Assembly (NCBI RefSeq): GCF_018398395.1
Contig: NZ_JAHCBF010000002.1
Location: 496,001 to 560,000, forward strand
DNA length: 64,000 bases
Origin: Croceicoccus gelatinilyticus
GTDB taxonomy: Bacteria; Pseudomonadota; Alphaproteobacteria; Sphingomonadales; Sphingomonadaceae
Reading direction: 5' to 3'
Below, piece after piece: positions 1 to 7,446 of the stretch. How positions within the stretch are numbered: the first letter of the stretch is position 1; every line of letters begins with the position of its first letter. The notes below the pieces were generated by a model. It did not search any database. It had not been told where the DNA came from and worked only from the letters and a program-made list of their open reading frames with translations. The translations under genes were made by a program, and so were the position numbers.

Positions 1-7
1 GGAATGA

Positions 8-211
8 TCAGGTGTCGGCACCCGGCGCGGTATCGCGCGCGGGCTTTGCAGGCTTGGCCTTGGACTTGGCAGCAGCTGCCGCGTCGGCCTTCCGGCGCGC
101 TTCCTCGCGCGCCTCTTCGTCGATGTTGCGAACATTGCCGCTTTCGATGATGCGCGTGTCGCCGCTCCGCGAGGCATATGCCTTGCGGTGCTTGGGGGTA
201 TCCTCGGCCAT
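8..211 (-). CDS. Small tail-region phage protein, unknown function
   Basis: This 67-residue protein is very rich in Ala, Lys, Arg and Glu, with a low-complexity Ala/Lys tail from about residue 38. It is likely soluble, helical or disordered. It lies 30 bases after the tail-terminator-like gene in the leftward late operon, where lambdoid phages place the major tail protein or tail assembly proteins. It is too short to be a tail tube protein. No family was recognised; the position suggests a structural or assembly accessory role. Confidence 0.55.
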   Translation of the reverse strand: MAEDTPKHRKAYASRSGDTRIIESGNVRNIDEEAREEARRKADAAAAAKSKAKPAKPARDTAPGADT

Positions 212-241
212 TTGGCTTGCTCCTGTGGTCTGTCCCTGCCG

Positions 242-709
242 CTACGGGCCGGGGTTCGATGCGTCGCCCTCGCGGGCCATGTAACGGGCGGCAAAGTCGC
301 AGAACTGCCCGGCCAGCACGTCCGCGCCGTCCATCGCGCGGCCGATCTGCGGTTCGCTCAGCGCGCCGCGCCGGATCTCGACGACAAGGCCTGAAAGCTG
401 CACGTCGTCAGGGTCGGTCAGCGCATCGCTCACCGCGACGAAGGCCGCGTCCAGCTGCTCTTCGGCACTGCCGTCCGCCGTCTCGCGGACCATCCAGCCC
501 ACGCCGAATTCCAGCCAGACTTCCTCGACCGATCCGGTCAGCCAGTCGGGCTCGCGGTCACCGCCATGCAAAAGCAGCAGTGCGTCCAGCTGGTCGGTCC
601 CGATCGGCGTGCGCGGGTTTACCAGCACGCTCGTGAATTCCAGGTCGGCCTTCACCGCGTCGAGCTTGGCTTTCACCACGGCAAGGATCTGTGCGCGCAG
701 TGATGCCAT
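242..709 (-). CDS. Putative tail terminator / minor tail protein (lambda gpU position)
   Basis: The 155-residue acidic protein starts with a helical stretch resembling the N-terminus of phage tail completion proteins. Its ATG overlaps the stop of the upstream gene by one base (TGATG), so translation is probably coupled. Its order after the capsid, FI/FII-position genes and a 267-residue protein matches lambda gpU, the hexameric cap that ends tail polymerisation. The assignment rests on size and synteny more than on motifs. A minor tail protein is the main alternative. Confidence 0.6.
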   Translation of the reverse strand: MASLRAQILAVVKAKLDAVKADLEFTSVLVNPRTPIGTDQLDALLLLHGGDREPDWLTGSVEEVWLEFGVGWMVRETADGSAEEQLDAAFVAVSDALTDPDDVQLSGLVVEIRRGALSEPQIGRAMDGADVLAGQFCDFAARYMAREGDASNPGP

Positions 710-1512
710 CAGGCCGCCCCCGCCACGCCTGCGCCGCCGCCTTCGGACAGCCTCTGACCCAGAAGGGCGTCAAAGTGCCGTTCAAAGATCGCGCCGCGCT
801 GGCCCATGATCGTCTCCAGTCCCTGCAGGCTCGGCTTGAAGGTCAGGCTCCTGACCAGCGTTGCCAGCAGCTCGGTCCCGTTCGCCGCACCCGGCTTCGA
901 TCCGCGTTTGCGGCGCAGCTGGAACAGCTTCTTGCCGTCGTCGGCTTCGACGAAGAAAACGTCCTTTTGCGAGATCGGGAAGAACCCGGACTGCCGCATC
1001 ATCTGGCCCTTGCCGCGCCGGTCCAGCCTGATCCAGTCCCCGCTTTTGGGCTTCACCGTGCCGCCGCGCATGTGCAGCAGCAGGAAGTCGACGAAGCCGC
1101 CAGCGCCGCGGTAACCGAACTTCGAATAGATCAGCGACGTGAACTGGCCCTTCTCGGCCACGTCGTCGAACGTCACGCTCTGCACCGATGCGTTGGACAC
1201 GCGCCGGTGCTGGTTGCCGTGCATTTCGGAACCCGTGAAATGCGCATCGAGAAAGCTGCGCATCTTCTGCTTCAGCTCGTCGGTGCTGGTCACCGCCGCC
1301 TCGATCGAGCTTGACCGGATGGCAACCGATCCCTGCACCAGCGCGGCATTCATTTCCGCCGCGGCTTTCGTGCCCAGGAACTCGATCGCGAAACCCTGCC
1401 CCCGCACGCCCTGGTAATCGGCACGCGCAAGGGCCTGGTTGTGAAAATTCATGTAACGCGTCGTGCGCGTGTTCTTCGGGATCATGCCCGATGTGCGGGG
1501 CGCGCGGGCCAT
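709..1512 (-). CDS. Phage head-tail/tail completion protein (gpZ or HK97-gp10 position)
   Basis: A 267-residue basic protein starting MARAPRTSG. I chose the ATG at 1512 because it lies directly after the upstream stop (TGACATG); the longer reading frame upstream is an out-of-frame shadow of the preceding gene. It has no signal peptide or membrane helix. It sits between the FII-like connector and the gpU-like protein, where lambda has gpZ and HK97 has gp10, so a role in joining tail to connector is likely. I do not recognise catalytic motifs. Confidence 0.6.
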   Translation of the reverse strand: MARAPRTSGMIPKNTRTTRYMNFHNQALARADYQGVRGQGFAIEFLGTKAAAEMNAALVQGSVAIRSSSIEAAVTSTDELKQKMRSFLDAHFTGSEMHGNQHRRVSNASVQSVTFDDVAEKGQFTSLIYSKFGYRGAGGFVDFLLLHMRGGTVKPKSGDWIRLDRRGKGQMMRQSGFFPISQKDVFFVEADDGKKLFQLRRKRGSKPGAANGTELLATLVRSLTFKPSLQGLETIMGQRGAIFERHFDALLGQRLSEGGGAGVAGAA

Positions 1513-1513
1513 G

Positions 1514-1873
1514 TCAGGCGCTCCTGTCGACCAGCTCGCACGACCACAGGGCCGCCGTCTGGTCCTTGACCGGCATGTCCGCCACTTCGAACACTTCGCC
1601 GGTTTCCATGCCGTCCGCCTCGTCCAGCATCCGGAACGTGCCCTTGCGCGCCACCAGTGCCAGTTCGGCCCGCTGCGCATAGATATGCAGCTGCGCGCCC
1701 TTGGCCTGCCGCTCGCCCGCGTCGAACAGGGCGCGGCCCTGCCCGCGATCGACGATGACAAGGCAGGCCTCGCCTTCCTCGATCGCGCCGCCCGGTGCCA
1801 CGTAGACCGCCGCCTCGGCGTATTCCTCGGTGCTGAAGAATCCCGCCAGGTCGGCGACGGTCTCGACCGGCAT
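1514..1873 (-). CDS. Head-tail joining protein, lambda gpFII-like
   Basis: The protein has 119 residues starting MPVETVADLAG, followed by a beta-rich body. The final third has the form GTFRML-x-E-A followed by an EVF-E-V-A-D segment typical of small FII-like attachment proteins that form the interface between the connector and the tail. The start at 1873 was preferred to an upstream ATG at 1924, which would run into the preceding gene. Length (lambda FII 117) and gene order support the call. Confidence 0.6.
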   Translation of the reverse strand: MPVETVADLAGFFSTEEYAEAAVYVAPGGAIEEGEACLVIVDRGQGRALFDAGERQAKGAQLHIYAQRAELALVARKGTFRMLDEADGMETGEVFEVADMPVKDQTAALWSCELVDRSA

Positions 1874-1877
1874 GGCG

Positions 1878-2234
1878 TCAGTTACCGCCTTGCGGGGTCT
1901 TGGCAGCCGCCGTCTGCAGCGCATCGCGCTCTGCGGTCAGCGCCTCGACCTGTTCGGTCAGCGTGGCGACTTCGGCCTCGGCCTTCTCGGCGCGCTCCTC
2001 GGCGGCCTTCAGCGCGGCATTGTCGCCCTTGGTGCCGGTATCGGCGACGCGGGCTTCGACTTCGACGATATCGCCGCGCAGCTTCAGCGCATCGAGATCC
2101 TTGCCCGACAGGCCCAGTTCCTTGGCCTTGTCGGACGTCAGCTCGTCGCCGCTCTTGACGGTGACGGGCGCGTCTTTCTTCGCCCCGCCGGTAAGCTCGC
2201 GGGTCGCCACGAGGATCTTTGTAGATTTGGCCAT
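1878..2234 (-). CDS. Coiled-coil head completion protein, FI position
   Basis: The protein has 118 residues starting MAKSTKILVA. The ATG at 2234 is preceded by a good AGGAG ribosome binding site, which decides this start over an ATG 51 bases upstream. Residues 1-60 are compact and basic. Residues about 65-110 form an Ala/Glu coiled coil (repeats of AEERAEKAEAE type). It lies directly downstream of the capsid gene, where lambda has gpFI, which helps terminase dock to the prohead. Sequence similarity to FI is not obvious, so the role is inferred from position. Confidence 0.55.
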   Translation of the reverse strand: MAKSTKILVATRELTGGAKKDAPVTVKSGDELTSDKAKELGLSGKDLDALKLRGDIVEVEARVADTGTKGDNAALKAAEERAEKAEAEVATLTEQVEALTAERDALQTAAAKTPQGGN

Positions 2235-2323
2235 GTTGATCTCCTGTCCTGTGGGCCAAGCGAGGACGGTGCCCGTAACGGGCATGCCTCACCGCGCCGC
2301 CCCGCAAGGGACGGCCCGATGAA

Positions 2324-2368
2324 GACGGGAGCGCGAATGGAGAGAAGGGGACCCGCGCTCCCGCCGTC
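2324..2368 (-). terminator. Strong intercistronic hairpin after the capsid gene
   Basis: GGGAGCGCG at 2327-2335 pairs perfectly with CGCGCTCCC at 2354-2362, and GAC/GTC extends the stem after a 3-base bulge. The loop is about 18 bases. No T-run follows on the minus strand, so it is more likely an mRNA-stabilising or processing hairpin, or a weak terminator, than a classical rho-independent terminator. It lies between the capsid stop and the FI-position gene. Confidence 0.5.
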
Positions 2369-2388
2369 TGGTGGCTAAGGGTGGGGCC

Positions 2389-3429
2389 TTAACGCACCGT
2401 CGCCGCAAGCGAGGCGTTGACCCGCTTGGGAGCAAGGATCGGTGCCGTGATGGTTTCGACCCACTGCGCGCCGGTGTTCGGATCGATCCATTCGTGCGGG
2501 AAGTATTCGCCCTTGCGGAAACGGTTTTCCGCGTGCTGGACGACACCGCACATCTTCGAACCGGCATAACCTGCGCGGCTGCCCATGATCACCGAATAGT
2601 CGGGGATCAGCTTCTCGGTGGCGAAGCTCTCGTCCATCTGGACGTCGTTGTAGACGTAGAACTCGACCGAACCGATGCGGCCCTTGAACTGGGGCGCGCC
2701 GGGGACACCAGCGGTAAAACCCAGCTCGATTGCGGCGGTCTGGCCCAGCGTGCGGTCCAGTGCTTTCTCCGTCTTCGGATCGGCGGCGAAGTAGTTCCAC
2801 GCCAGGCGGTCCATCACGACGATGTCGACCGCGCTGCCCGACTGCTCGCCCACCGTGTTCATCCACGTGTCGACGTCGTCATGGGGCGACACGCCGCTTT
2901 CGCCCCAGCGGGCCGTGGTCAGCAGCGTCTTGGTCAGCGTGCCGGCGCGGTTGAAATCGACGACGGTCGACGGATAGTCGTCGCCCGAGATCGTGACCGA
3001 ACCGGTGCGCAGGATGGAACTGGCCATCCATTCGCGGGTGCGGGCGATGCGCGTCATCTGCGCTTCGAGATACATCTCGCGGATCGCGGCTTCGCGGTCT
3101 GCGGCCGACATCTCGCCGCCGATCGCCTCGCCAGCCATCCGGCGCAGGACTTCCTTGCCGGTGATCTGGTTCTTCGGCTTCATCGACGCCGGGATGATGG
3201 TTTCCTTCTGGAAACCGCGCGGCTGCTGGATCTTGCCCGGCGCAAGCGGCGCGACGAACGGGGCGCGGCGCATGTCGTCGAGCACGCGGTCGAAATAGAC
3301 TTCGGCCGTGTCGAACTCGAACACGTCGGGGAAGAAGGCCAGCTGCAGGAAGCTGCCTGCAACGAAGGCACTGGGGACGAGCGGCATCAGCTCGTCACGC
3401 GAGAAAGTATCGTGATTAAGGTCGGTCAT
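2389..3429 (-). CDS. Major capsid protein, lambda gpE family
   Basis: The 346-residue protein has the typical length and composition of lambda gpE-type capsid proteins. It begins MTDLNHDTFS, and its centre contains a long helical segment (about residues 110-140) and an acidic loop. The C-terminal third has the conserved gpE-like motif ending in a Cys-containing strand near VVQHAENRF. It follows the gpD-like decoration gene and precedes small head-completion genes, exactly as in lambda. Intercistronic hairpins flank it on both sides, fitting a highly expressed, individually stabilised mRNA segment. Confidence 0.9.
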   Translation of the reverse strand: MTDLNHDTFSRDELMPLVPSAFVAGSFLQLAFFPDVFEFDTAEVYFDRVLDDMRRAPFVAPLAPGKIQQPRGFQKETIIPASMKPKNQITGKEVLRRMAGEAIGGEMSAADREAAIREMYLEAQMTRIARTREWMASSILRTGSVTISGDDYPSTVVDFNRAGTLTKTLLTTARWGESGVSPHDDVDTWMNTVGEQSGSAVDIVVMDRLAWNYFAADPKTEKALDRTLGQTAAIELGFTAGVPGAPQFKGRIGSVEFYVYNDVQMDESFATEKLIPDYSVIMGSRAGYAGSKMCGVVQHAENRFRKGEYFPHEWIDPNTGAQWVETITAPILAPKRVNASLAATVR

Positions 3430-3443
3430 GGGGTCCTCCCGAA

Positions 3444-3479
3444 AAGAAAACCCGCCAGGGCCGTCTGGCCGGGGCGGGT
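3444..3479 (-). terminator. Rho-independent-type hairpin between gpD and gpE genes
   Basis: ACCCGCC at 3450-3456 pairs with GGCGGGT at 3473-3479, with an inner GGCC pairing in the loop. The minus-strand RNA ends in GGCGGGUUUUCUUUUC, a good U-rich tail. It lies 14 bases before the capsid start, so it is likely a partial terminator or one overridden by an antiterminator in lytic growth. Confidence 0.6.
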
Positions 3480-3516
3480 CAGGGCCTCACGGCCCGAGCT
3501 GATGTTGAAAGGCCGG

Positions 3517-3888
3517 TCAGTCGTCGATCGGCAGGCCGATGGCGCGCATGGCGTCGCGGATGCTGGCGATGGTGTGACCCGTGCCCAGCGTAAGCGCCGA
3601 ACCGACGACGCCGCCCGAACAGGTCTCGTAGCAAAGCACTTCGATGTCTCCGCCCGATGCGTCAGCATCATGCGCCAGGACGAGCGCCACGTCTTCCGAG
3701 CCGTCGCCCGCAGCCGACGCCGACAGCTTGTACTTGCCGCCCGACGTGATCTTGCCGAGCACGGCCCCTGCCGAACGTACTTCGCCCGACAGCAGGGTAA
3801 CCACGCGCGTCGTATAGGTGCCGCCCGCGATGATCTGGGGATCGGTCACCGGCGTACCGGCCGAATAGGCCGCATTTTCGTATGCCAT
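3517..3888 (-). CDS. Head decoration protein, lambda gpD family
   Basis: The 123-residue Gly/Ala/Thr-rich, beta-rich protein matches the gpD fold family (110 residues in lambda), which trimerises on the capsid surface and stabilises the expanded head. Characteristic features are the DPQIIAGG-type N-terminal segment and the GGKYKL strand. It lies between the capsid protease and the major capsid gene, the canonical lambda order. Hairpins flank it on both sides. Confidence 0.9.
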   Translation of the reverse strand: MAYENAAYSAGTPVTDPQIIAGGTYTTRVVTLLSGEVRSAGAVLGKITSGGKYKLSASAAGDGSEDVALVLAHDADASGGDIEVLCYETCSGGVVGSALTLGTGHTIASIRDAMRAIGLPIDD

Positions 3889-3901
3889 GGATGTTCTCCG
3901 A

Positions 3902-3927
3902 AAGCCGGGCAGCCCACGCCCGGGCTT
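3902..3927 (-). terminator. Intercistronic hairpin between protease/scaffold and gpD genes
   Basis: AAGCCGGGC at 3902-3910 pairs with GCCCGGGCTT at 3918-3927 with one bulged base and a short loop. On the minus strand a brief TTTCGG follows. It is weak as a terminator. It belongs to a series of hairpins in the gaps of this head operon. Confidence 0.4.
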
Positions 3928-3944
3928 CTATGGGCGATTGATGA

Positions 3945-4349
3945 TCAGGCCGGGGTCTTCGCCGCAGCCTTGCGGGCAGCGTAAGCCTGTCCGCGATTGC
4001 TCTCGGGCTGGGCCGTCGGGTTGGCCGACGCGCCGGTTTCCGGCAGGTCGCCCGACTGGACGGCTTCCTTGCCCGCCGCTTCCAGCGCCGCACCCGTGCG
4101 GGCCTTGGCGGCCTTTGCCTGGGCAATGGCATAGTCGCCTGCGCTGGTGCCCGCCGAGATCGCCTCGGTCAGGCCTGCCGACATCTTCGAACCGCCGTCG
4201 ATTTCGGCCAGCGCGACAATGCGCTCGCGTTCGGCGGTCTGGCCCTCGGTCACACCTGCGGCATGGCCTTCTGCGCGCGCCGCCTCGACCTGCGCGTTGA
4301 TGGTTTCCGGCTGCTGATCCGCCGCCGGCGCGGTTGCTTCGGTGCTCAT
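3945..4349 (-). CDS. Nested in-frame scaffold protein start, lambda Nu3-like
   Basis: An ATG inside the protease gene (residue 329, sequence MSTEATAPAA) is preceded by a very strong AAGGAAGGAA Shine-Dalgarno about 6 bases away. Starting there gives a 134-residue Ala/Glu-rich, charged and probably helical protein identical to the protease C-terminus. Lambda makes its scaffold Nu3 from such an internal start in gene C. The internal ribosome site is seen directly; the scaffold role is inferred. Confidence 0.6.
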   Translation of the reverse strand: MSTEATAPAADQQPETINAQVEAARAEGHAAGVTEGQTAERERIVALAEIDGGSKMSAGLTEAISAGTSAGDYAIAQAKAAKARTGAALEAAGKEAVQSGDLPETGASANPTAQPESNRGQAYAARKAAAKTPA

Positions 4350-5333
4350 CGCGGTTTCCTTCCTTGCTGAGCGCGCTCCGGACGGAGCAGTTGATCCCGA
4401 CGATGCCGGGGAATTCACCAGCTGCTCGAACTCGACCATCGAATCCTTCCAGCTCATGACCTTGTCGGCGAGCCCTGCGGTCACTGCCGCCTCGCCGCTG
4501 TAGATGCGGGCTTCCTGCGCGCGCACCGCGTCCTCGCCGATCCCCCGCGCCTCGGCGACATGGGCGACGAAGCGCGAGGTCGCGATGTCGATGCGCGACT
4601 GGATATCGCGCGCGACGTCTTCGGGAAGCGGCTCGAACGGATTGCCATCGGCCTTGTGTGCGCCGCCGGTGAACATCGTCACCTTGATGCCGTCCTTCTC
4701 CAGCGCGCCCGAGAAATCGGCGTGCATCGCGATCGTGCCGATCGAACCGGCATAGCCCAGCTCGTGAACCGTCACTTCGTCGGCACAGCAGGCAAGCGCA
4801 TAGGCTGCCGAACAGCCCATCCCGCGGATCATCGCACGCATCGGCTTTTTGCCGCGCCGCGCCATCAGGATCGACGCGCACTCGTACAGGCCCGCGACTT
4901 CGCCACCGGGGCTGTCGATATCGAGCAGGATGCCGCGCACGTTCGGGTCGTTGTCCGCGCTCTCGACCGATGCCGCGATCCCGTCATAGCCGGTAAAGCC
5001 CGACGACGGCCCGATGCCGTTTTCCGCCACCGTCTCACCGCGAATGACGACGTGAGCGACGCCTGCATGCACGAACATCAGGCGCTCGGCCGCTACCGAA
5101 CCGGCACGGCGATCGACACCGCCACGCGCTTCGATCTCGACCCGCGCATCGGCGGCCATCGCTTCCAGCTCGCCCAGCGCCAGCGCACGGCCATCGGTCG
5201 GCACGAACAGCTGCGACACGTCGAGCCGGTCGCCGACAGCGCCCAGCACCACTTTCGCGGTCTGCGGCAGGACTGCCAGCGGCTGATTGAAAAGGCGCGC
5301 TATAATACCCGCGCGCGAATATGCCCTATTCAT
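3945..5333 (-). CDS. Capsid maturation protease, S49/ClpP-like (lambda gpC family)
   Basis: A 462-residue protein. Residues 1-300 form an S49 (SppA/gpC-like) peptidase domain with the LLDIDSPGGEV segment at about 136-146, the nucleophile Ser in GMGCSAAYAL near residue 175 and a likely catalytic Lys in the EKDGIK segment near 213-217. Residues about 300-462 are Ala/Glu-rich and act as scaffold (see the nested start at 4349). The ATG at 5333 was chosen because it overlaps the portal stop; the longer frame upstream is a shadow of the portal gene. The protein cleaves scaffold and portal during prohead maturation in lambda. Confidence 0.88.
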   Translation of the reverse strand: MNRAYSRAGIIARLFNQPLAVLPQTAKVVLGAVGDRLDVSQLFVPTDGRALALGELEAMAADARVEIEARGGVDRRAGSVAAERLMFVHAGVAHVVIRGETVAENGIGPSSGFTGYDGIAASVESADNDPNVRGILLDIDSPGGEVAGLYECASILMARRGKKPMRAMIRGMGCSAAYALACCADEVTVHELGYAGSIGTIAMHADFSGALEKDGIKVTMFTGGAHKADGNPFEPLPEDVARDIQSRIDIATSRFVAHVAEARGIGEDAVRAQEARIYSGEAAVTAGLADKVMSWKDSMVEFEQLVNSPASSGSTAPSGARSARKETAMSTEATAPAADQQPETINAQVEAARAEGHAAGVTEGQTAERERIVALAEIDGGSKMSAGLTEAISAGTSAGDYAIAQAKAAKARTGAALEAAGKEAVQSGDLPETGASANPTAQPESNRGQAYAARKAAAKTPA

Positions 5334-7035
5334 CGGTCTTTTCCTCCTGGTCGGACCGTTCGCCCCCGCCGTCCCCTGCACCGGCATCCGCAGTCTTCGT
5401 GCCCCCGCCCTGCTGGTTGGGGATCGGCAAACCGCCGTCCACGAACTTGCGATGCTCTGCGGTGCGGCGCTCGACGTTCGCGTCGAAGTCGCCGCCGTTG
5501 ATCGAGGCCGCGATCTGCTGGCCGGTCTGCCAGGCATGCGCCTCGTGCAATTCGAAGGCCTTGGCCTCGCGATAGGGGTCCAGCGAAATCTTGCCGTCGC
5601 CCGCCCAGCGCACCGAACACCACGCGGCACGAAGGCGCGGATCGTCGAGGAAACCCGGCAGGTCGTAGACGCCGCGGGCCACCTGTTCGTAGATCCAGCA
5701 TTCACGTGTCGGCGCGCACCAGTCGGCGGCGAACCGGTCGAACCGGCGAACGATTTCCTTGTAGAACAGCTCCAGCTCGCCCTTCGACGCCGTGTAGCTG
5801 TTGTTGAACCGCGCCATCAGGACACCGAACGGCGTGCCCGTTGCCGCGCCGATCATCGTGACCAGCGTCTCGAAGAACTGCTGGTAAACCGGGTTCTTCG
5901 CTTCCGGAGACACCAGCGTGACTTCGGTATTGTCCTCGGTCTCCAGAACCATGCCCGGTTCCATCGCGATATTGCTGCTGGCAGGGGCCATCGCCGTTTC
6001 CGGAATGCCGTCAGCCTGCACCAGCTCGCCGGTACCGTATTCGGGCTCGGGCATCGCCTGCGCCCCCGGCGACTTGTAAATGACCGCCAGCATCGACTGT
6101 AGCACCAGCGACAGCGCCGCCGCATCGGTCGCGTCCATGAACACGCGTACCAGTTCCAGCACCGGTGCCAGGAACGGCACGCCGCGCGCCTGTTCGGGCC
6201 GCTTCTTGTCGAAGACGAGCACGGCAGTCGGCAACCGGCTTTCCTTGCCCCATGCCTCGTACCGCCGCGTGTCGCCCTGCCGGCGTGCAGAGGCGTAGGG
6301 CTCGCGCGCCTTCTGCAGGACATGGTAGGCTTGCGCCGCGCCGAACTGGTCCTGCTCGACACCGCCGACGACCACCGGACCGTTCTCGCCGCCATAGCGG
6401 TGGCCCTCGGTATGACCTGCCGGACTGACGATGCGATCTGCCTCGACCAGCTTCCACGCCGTCATGTGGACCCGACCGATCTGCTCTTCCGGCCAGCAGC
6501 GCAGGCCAAGACAATCACCCGATTCCAGCATCGCGCGAAGCACGATCTGCTGCAGCCCGTAACCGGTCGCGGTGCGTTCCGCGTCGGGGTCCTTCGACGT
6601 CATGTATTCGTCGAAGTCGCGCATCATCCGCGCGGTCCAGTATTGCTTCTCTTCCGCCGTCAGGCCCAGCAGGTCTGCGTCCAGATCGGGAATGGCCATC
6701 AGGCCCGTCCCGACCGTGAAGGTCACGTTGCGCTCGATCGCCGCCGTCGCGGGCGGCAGGTTCATCGCCGCGTCGCGCGACCGGCCGATCAGTGTTTCCT
6801 GACGGCCCAGCCCGTCGCTGTTCGCCGACTTGGGCCGCGCGAACCATCCGCGCGTCTGACGGCGGTCCGACTGCCCCGCGCGATATCCGCCGCGACGGTC
6901 GATGCCGCCACCCGGTTCGGTAACGGCTGCGGCCATCGCGCTATAGCTTGCCCGTGCGGCAAGACGGCGCGCACCCCGTGCGGGGGACACCGCCGCGATC
7001 GCGCGGTCCAGCATGGTCGGTCGGATCGGTTCCAT
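5326..7035 (-). CDS. Portal protein, lambda gpB family
   Basis: The 569-residue protein has the length and layout of lambda gpB-type portals (533 in lambda). It has an Arg/Gly-rich N-terminus, a central region with the conserved KSPGAQ and EPGMVLE-type segments, and FNNSYTASKGE near residue 430, which is a hallmark of this portal family. A low-complexity Gly/Asp tail ends the protein. It forms the dodecameric DNA entry ring at one capsid vertex. Its start overlaps the gpW stop (TGATG) and its end overlaps the protease start by 8 bases. Confidence 0.9.
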   Translation of the reverse strand: MEPIRPTMLDRAIAAVSPARGARRLAARASYSAMAAAVTEPGGGIDRRGGYRAGQSDRRQTRGWFARPKSANSDGLGRQETLIGRSRDAAMNLPPATAAIERNVTFTVGTGLMAIPDLDADLLGLTAEEKQYWTARMMRDFDEYMTSKDPDAERTATGYGLQQIVLRAMLESGDCLGLRCWPEEQIGRVHMTAWKLVEADRIVSPAGHTEGHRYGGENGPVVVGGVEQDQFGAAQAYHVLQKAREPYASARRQGDTRRYEAWGKESRLPTAVLVFDKKRPEQARGVPFLAPVLELVRVFMDATDAAALSLVLQSMLAVIYKSPGAQAMPEPEYGTGELVQADGIPETAMAPASSNIAMEPGMVLETEDNTEVTLVSPEAKNPVYQQFFETLVTMIGAATGTPFGVLMARFNNSYTASKGELELFYKEIVRRFDRFAADWCAPTRECWIYEQVARGVYDLPGFLDDPRLRAAWCSVRWAGDGKISLDPYREAKAFELHEAHAWQTGQQIAASINGGDFDANVERRTAEHRKFVDGGLPIPNQQGGGTKTADAGAGDGGGERSDQEEKTDE

Positions 7036-7274
7036 CAGCGGCTCATGTTGACGAACCGGCGCGCACGGCCGCGCCGCAGCGTCGTGCCGCAGGCCACCGC
7101 GTAATCGGCCTCGGCCTGCAGCTTGCCAGCGCGAATGTCCTTCAGGCTCGCGCGGGTAAGCCGACGACCGTCCGGCATCTCGTAGGACTGGTTGCGCAGT
7201 ACCGCGAGCTCGGCTTGCTGATAGGCAGCAACGAGCGCCGCGAGCCGCGCGATTTCCTCGCTCGACGCCGCCAT
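7035..7274 (-). CDS. Head-tail joining protein, lambda gpW-like
   Basis: A 79-residue protein with the alpha-beta-alpha plan of gpW: an N-terminal helix, the hairpin YEMPDGRRLTRASL and a second helix followed by a basic C-terminus. Lambda gpW is 68 residues and plugs the portal after DNA packaging. The ATG at 7274 is preferred to that at 7283 because the AGG ribosome site lies immediately before the latter and at a proper distance from the former. The gene overlaps the portal gene by one base. Confidence 0.8.
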   Translation of the reverse strand: MAASSEEIARLAALVAAYQQAELAVLRNQSYEMPDGRRLTRASLKDIRAGKLQAEADYAVACGTTLRRGRARRFVNMSR

Positions 7275-7337
7275 GGGGTTCATCCTGTCAATGTGTGGTT
7301 GGGGGCGGCGCGGCCCATCCGGTCTTCACCGGACATG

Positions 7338-7365
7338 AAAAAACCCGCCGTCTTGGGGCGGGTTT
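7338..7365 (-). terminator. Rho-independent terminator between terminase and gpW
   Basis: AAACCCGCC at 7341-7349 pairs with GGCGGGTTT at 7357-7365 around a 7-base loop. On the minus strand the stem ends in GGCGGGTTTTTT. It sits in the 172-base gap between the large terminase stop and the gpW gene. It may separate terminase expression from structural genes or be bypassed by antitermination. Confidence 0.7.
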
Positions 7366-7446
7366 CCGATTGGCGCGCGACGCCGATGCTGTTGGGTCTG
7401 TCAACCAATTCGAAAAGGGTCAATCTGCAAAAACCCGTTTTGCCTG

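Noticed and set aside
2371-3984. Long plus-strand reading frame (537 codons) over the capsid and decoration genes
   Set aside because: Arg/His-rich shadow of well-supported minus-strand phage genes; high-GC DNA leaves the opposite strand open.
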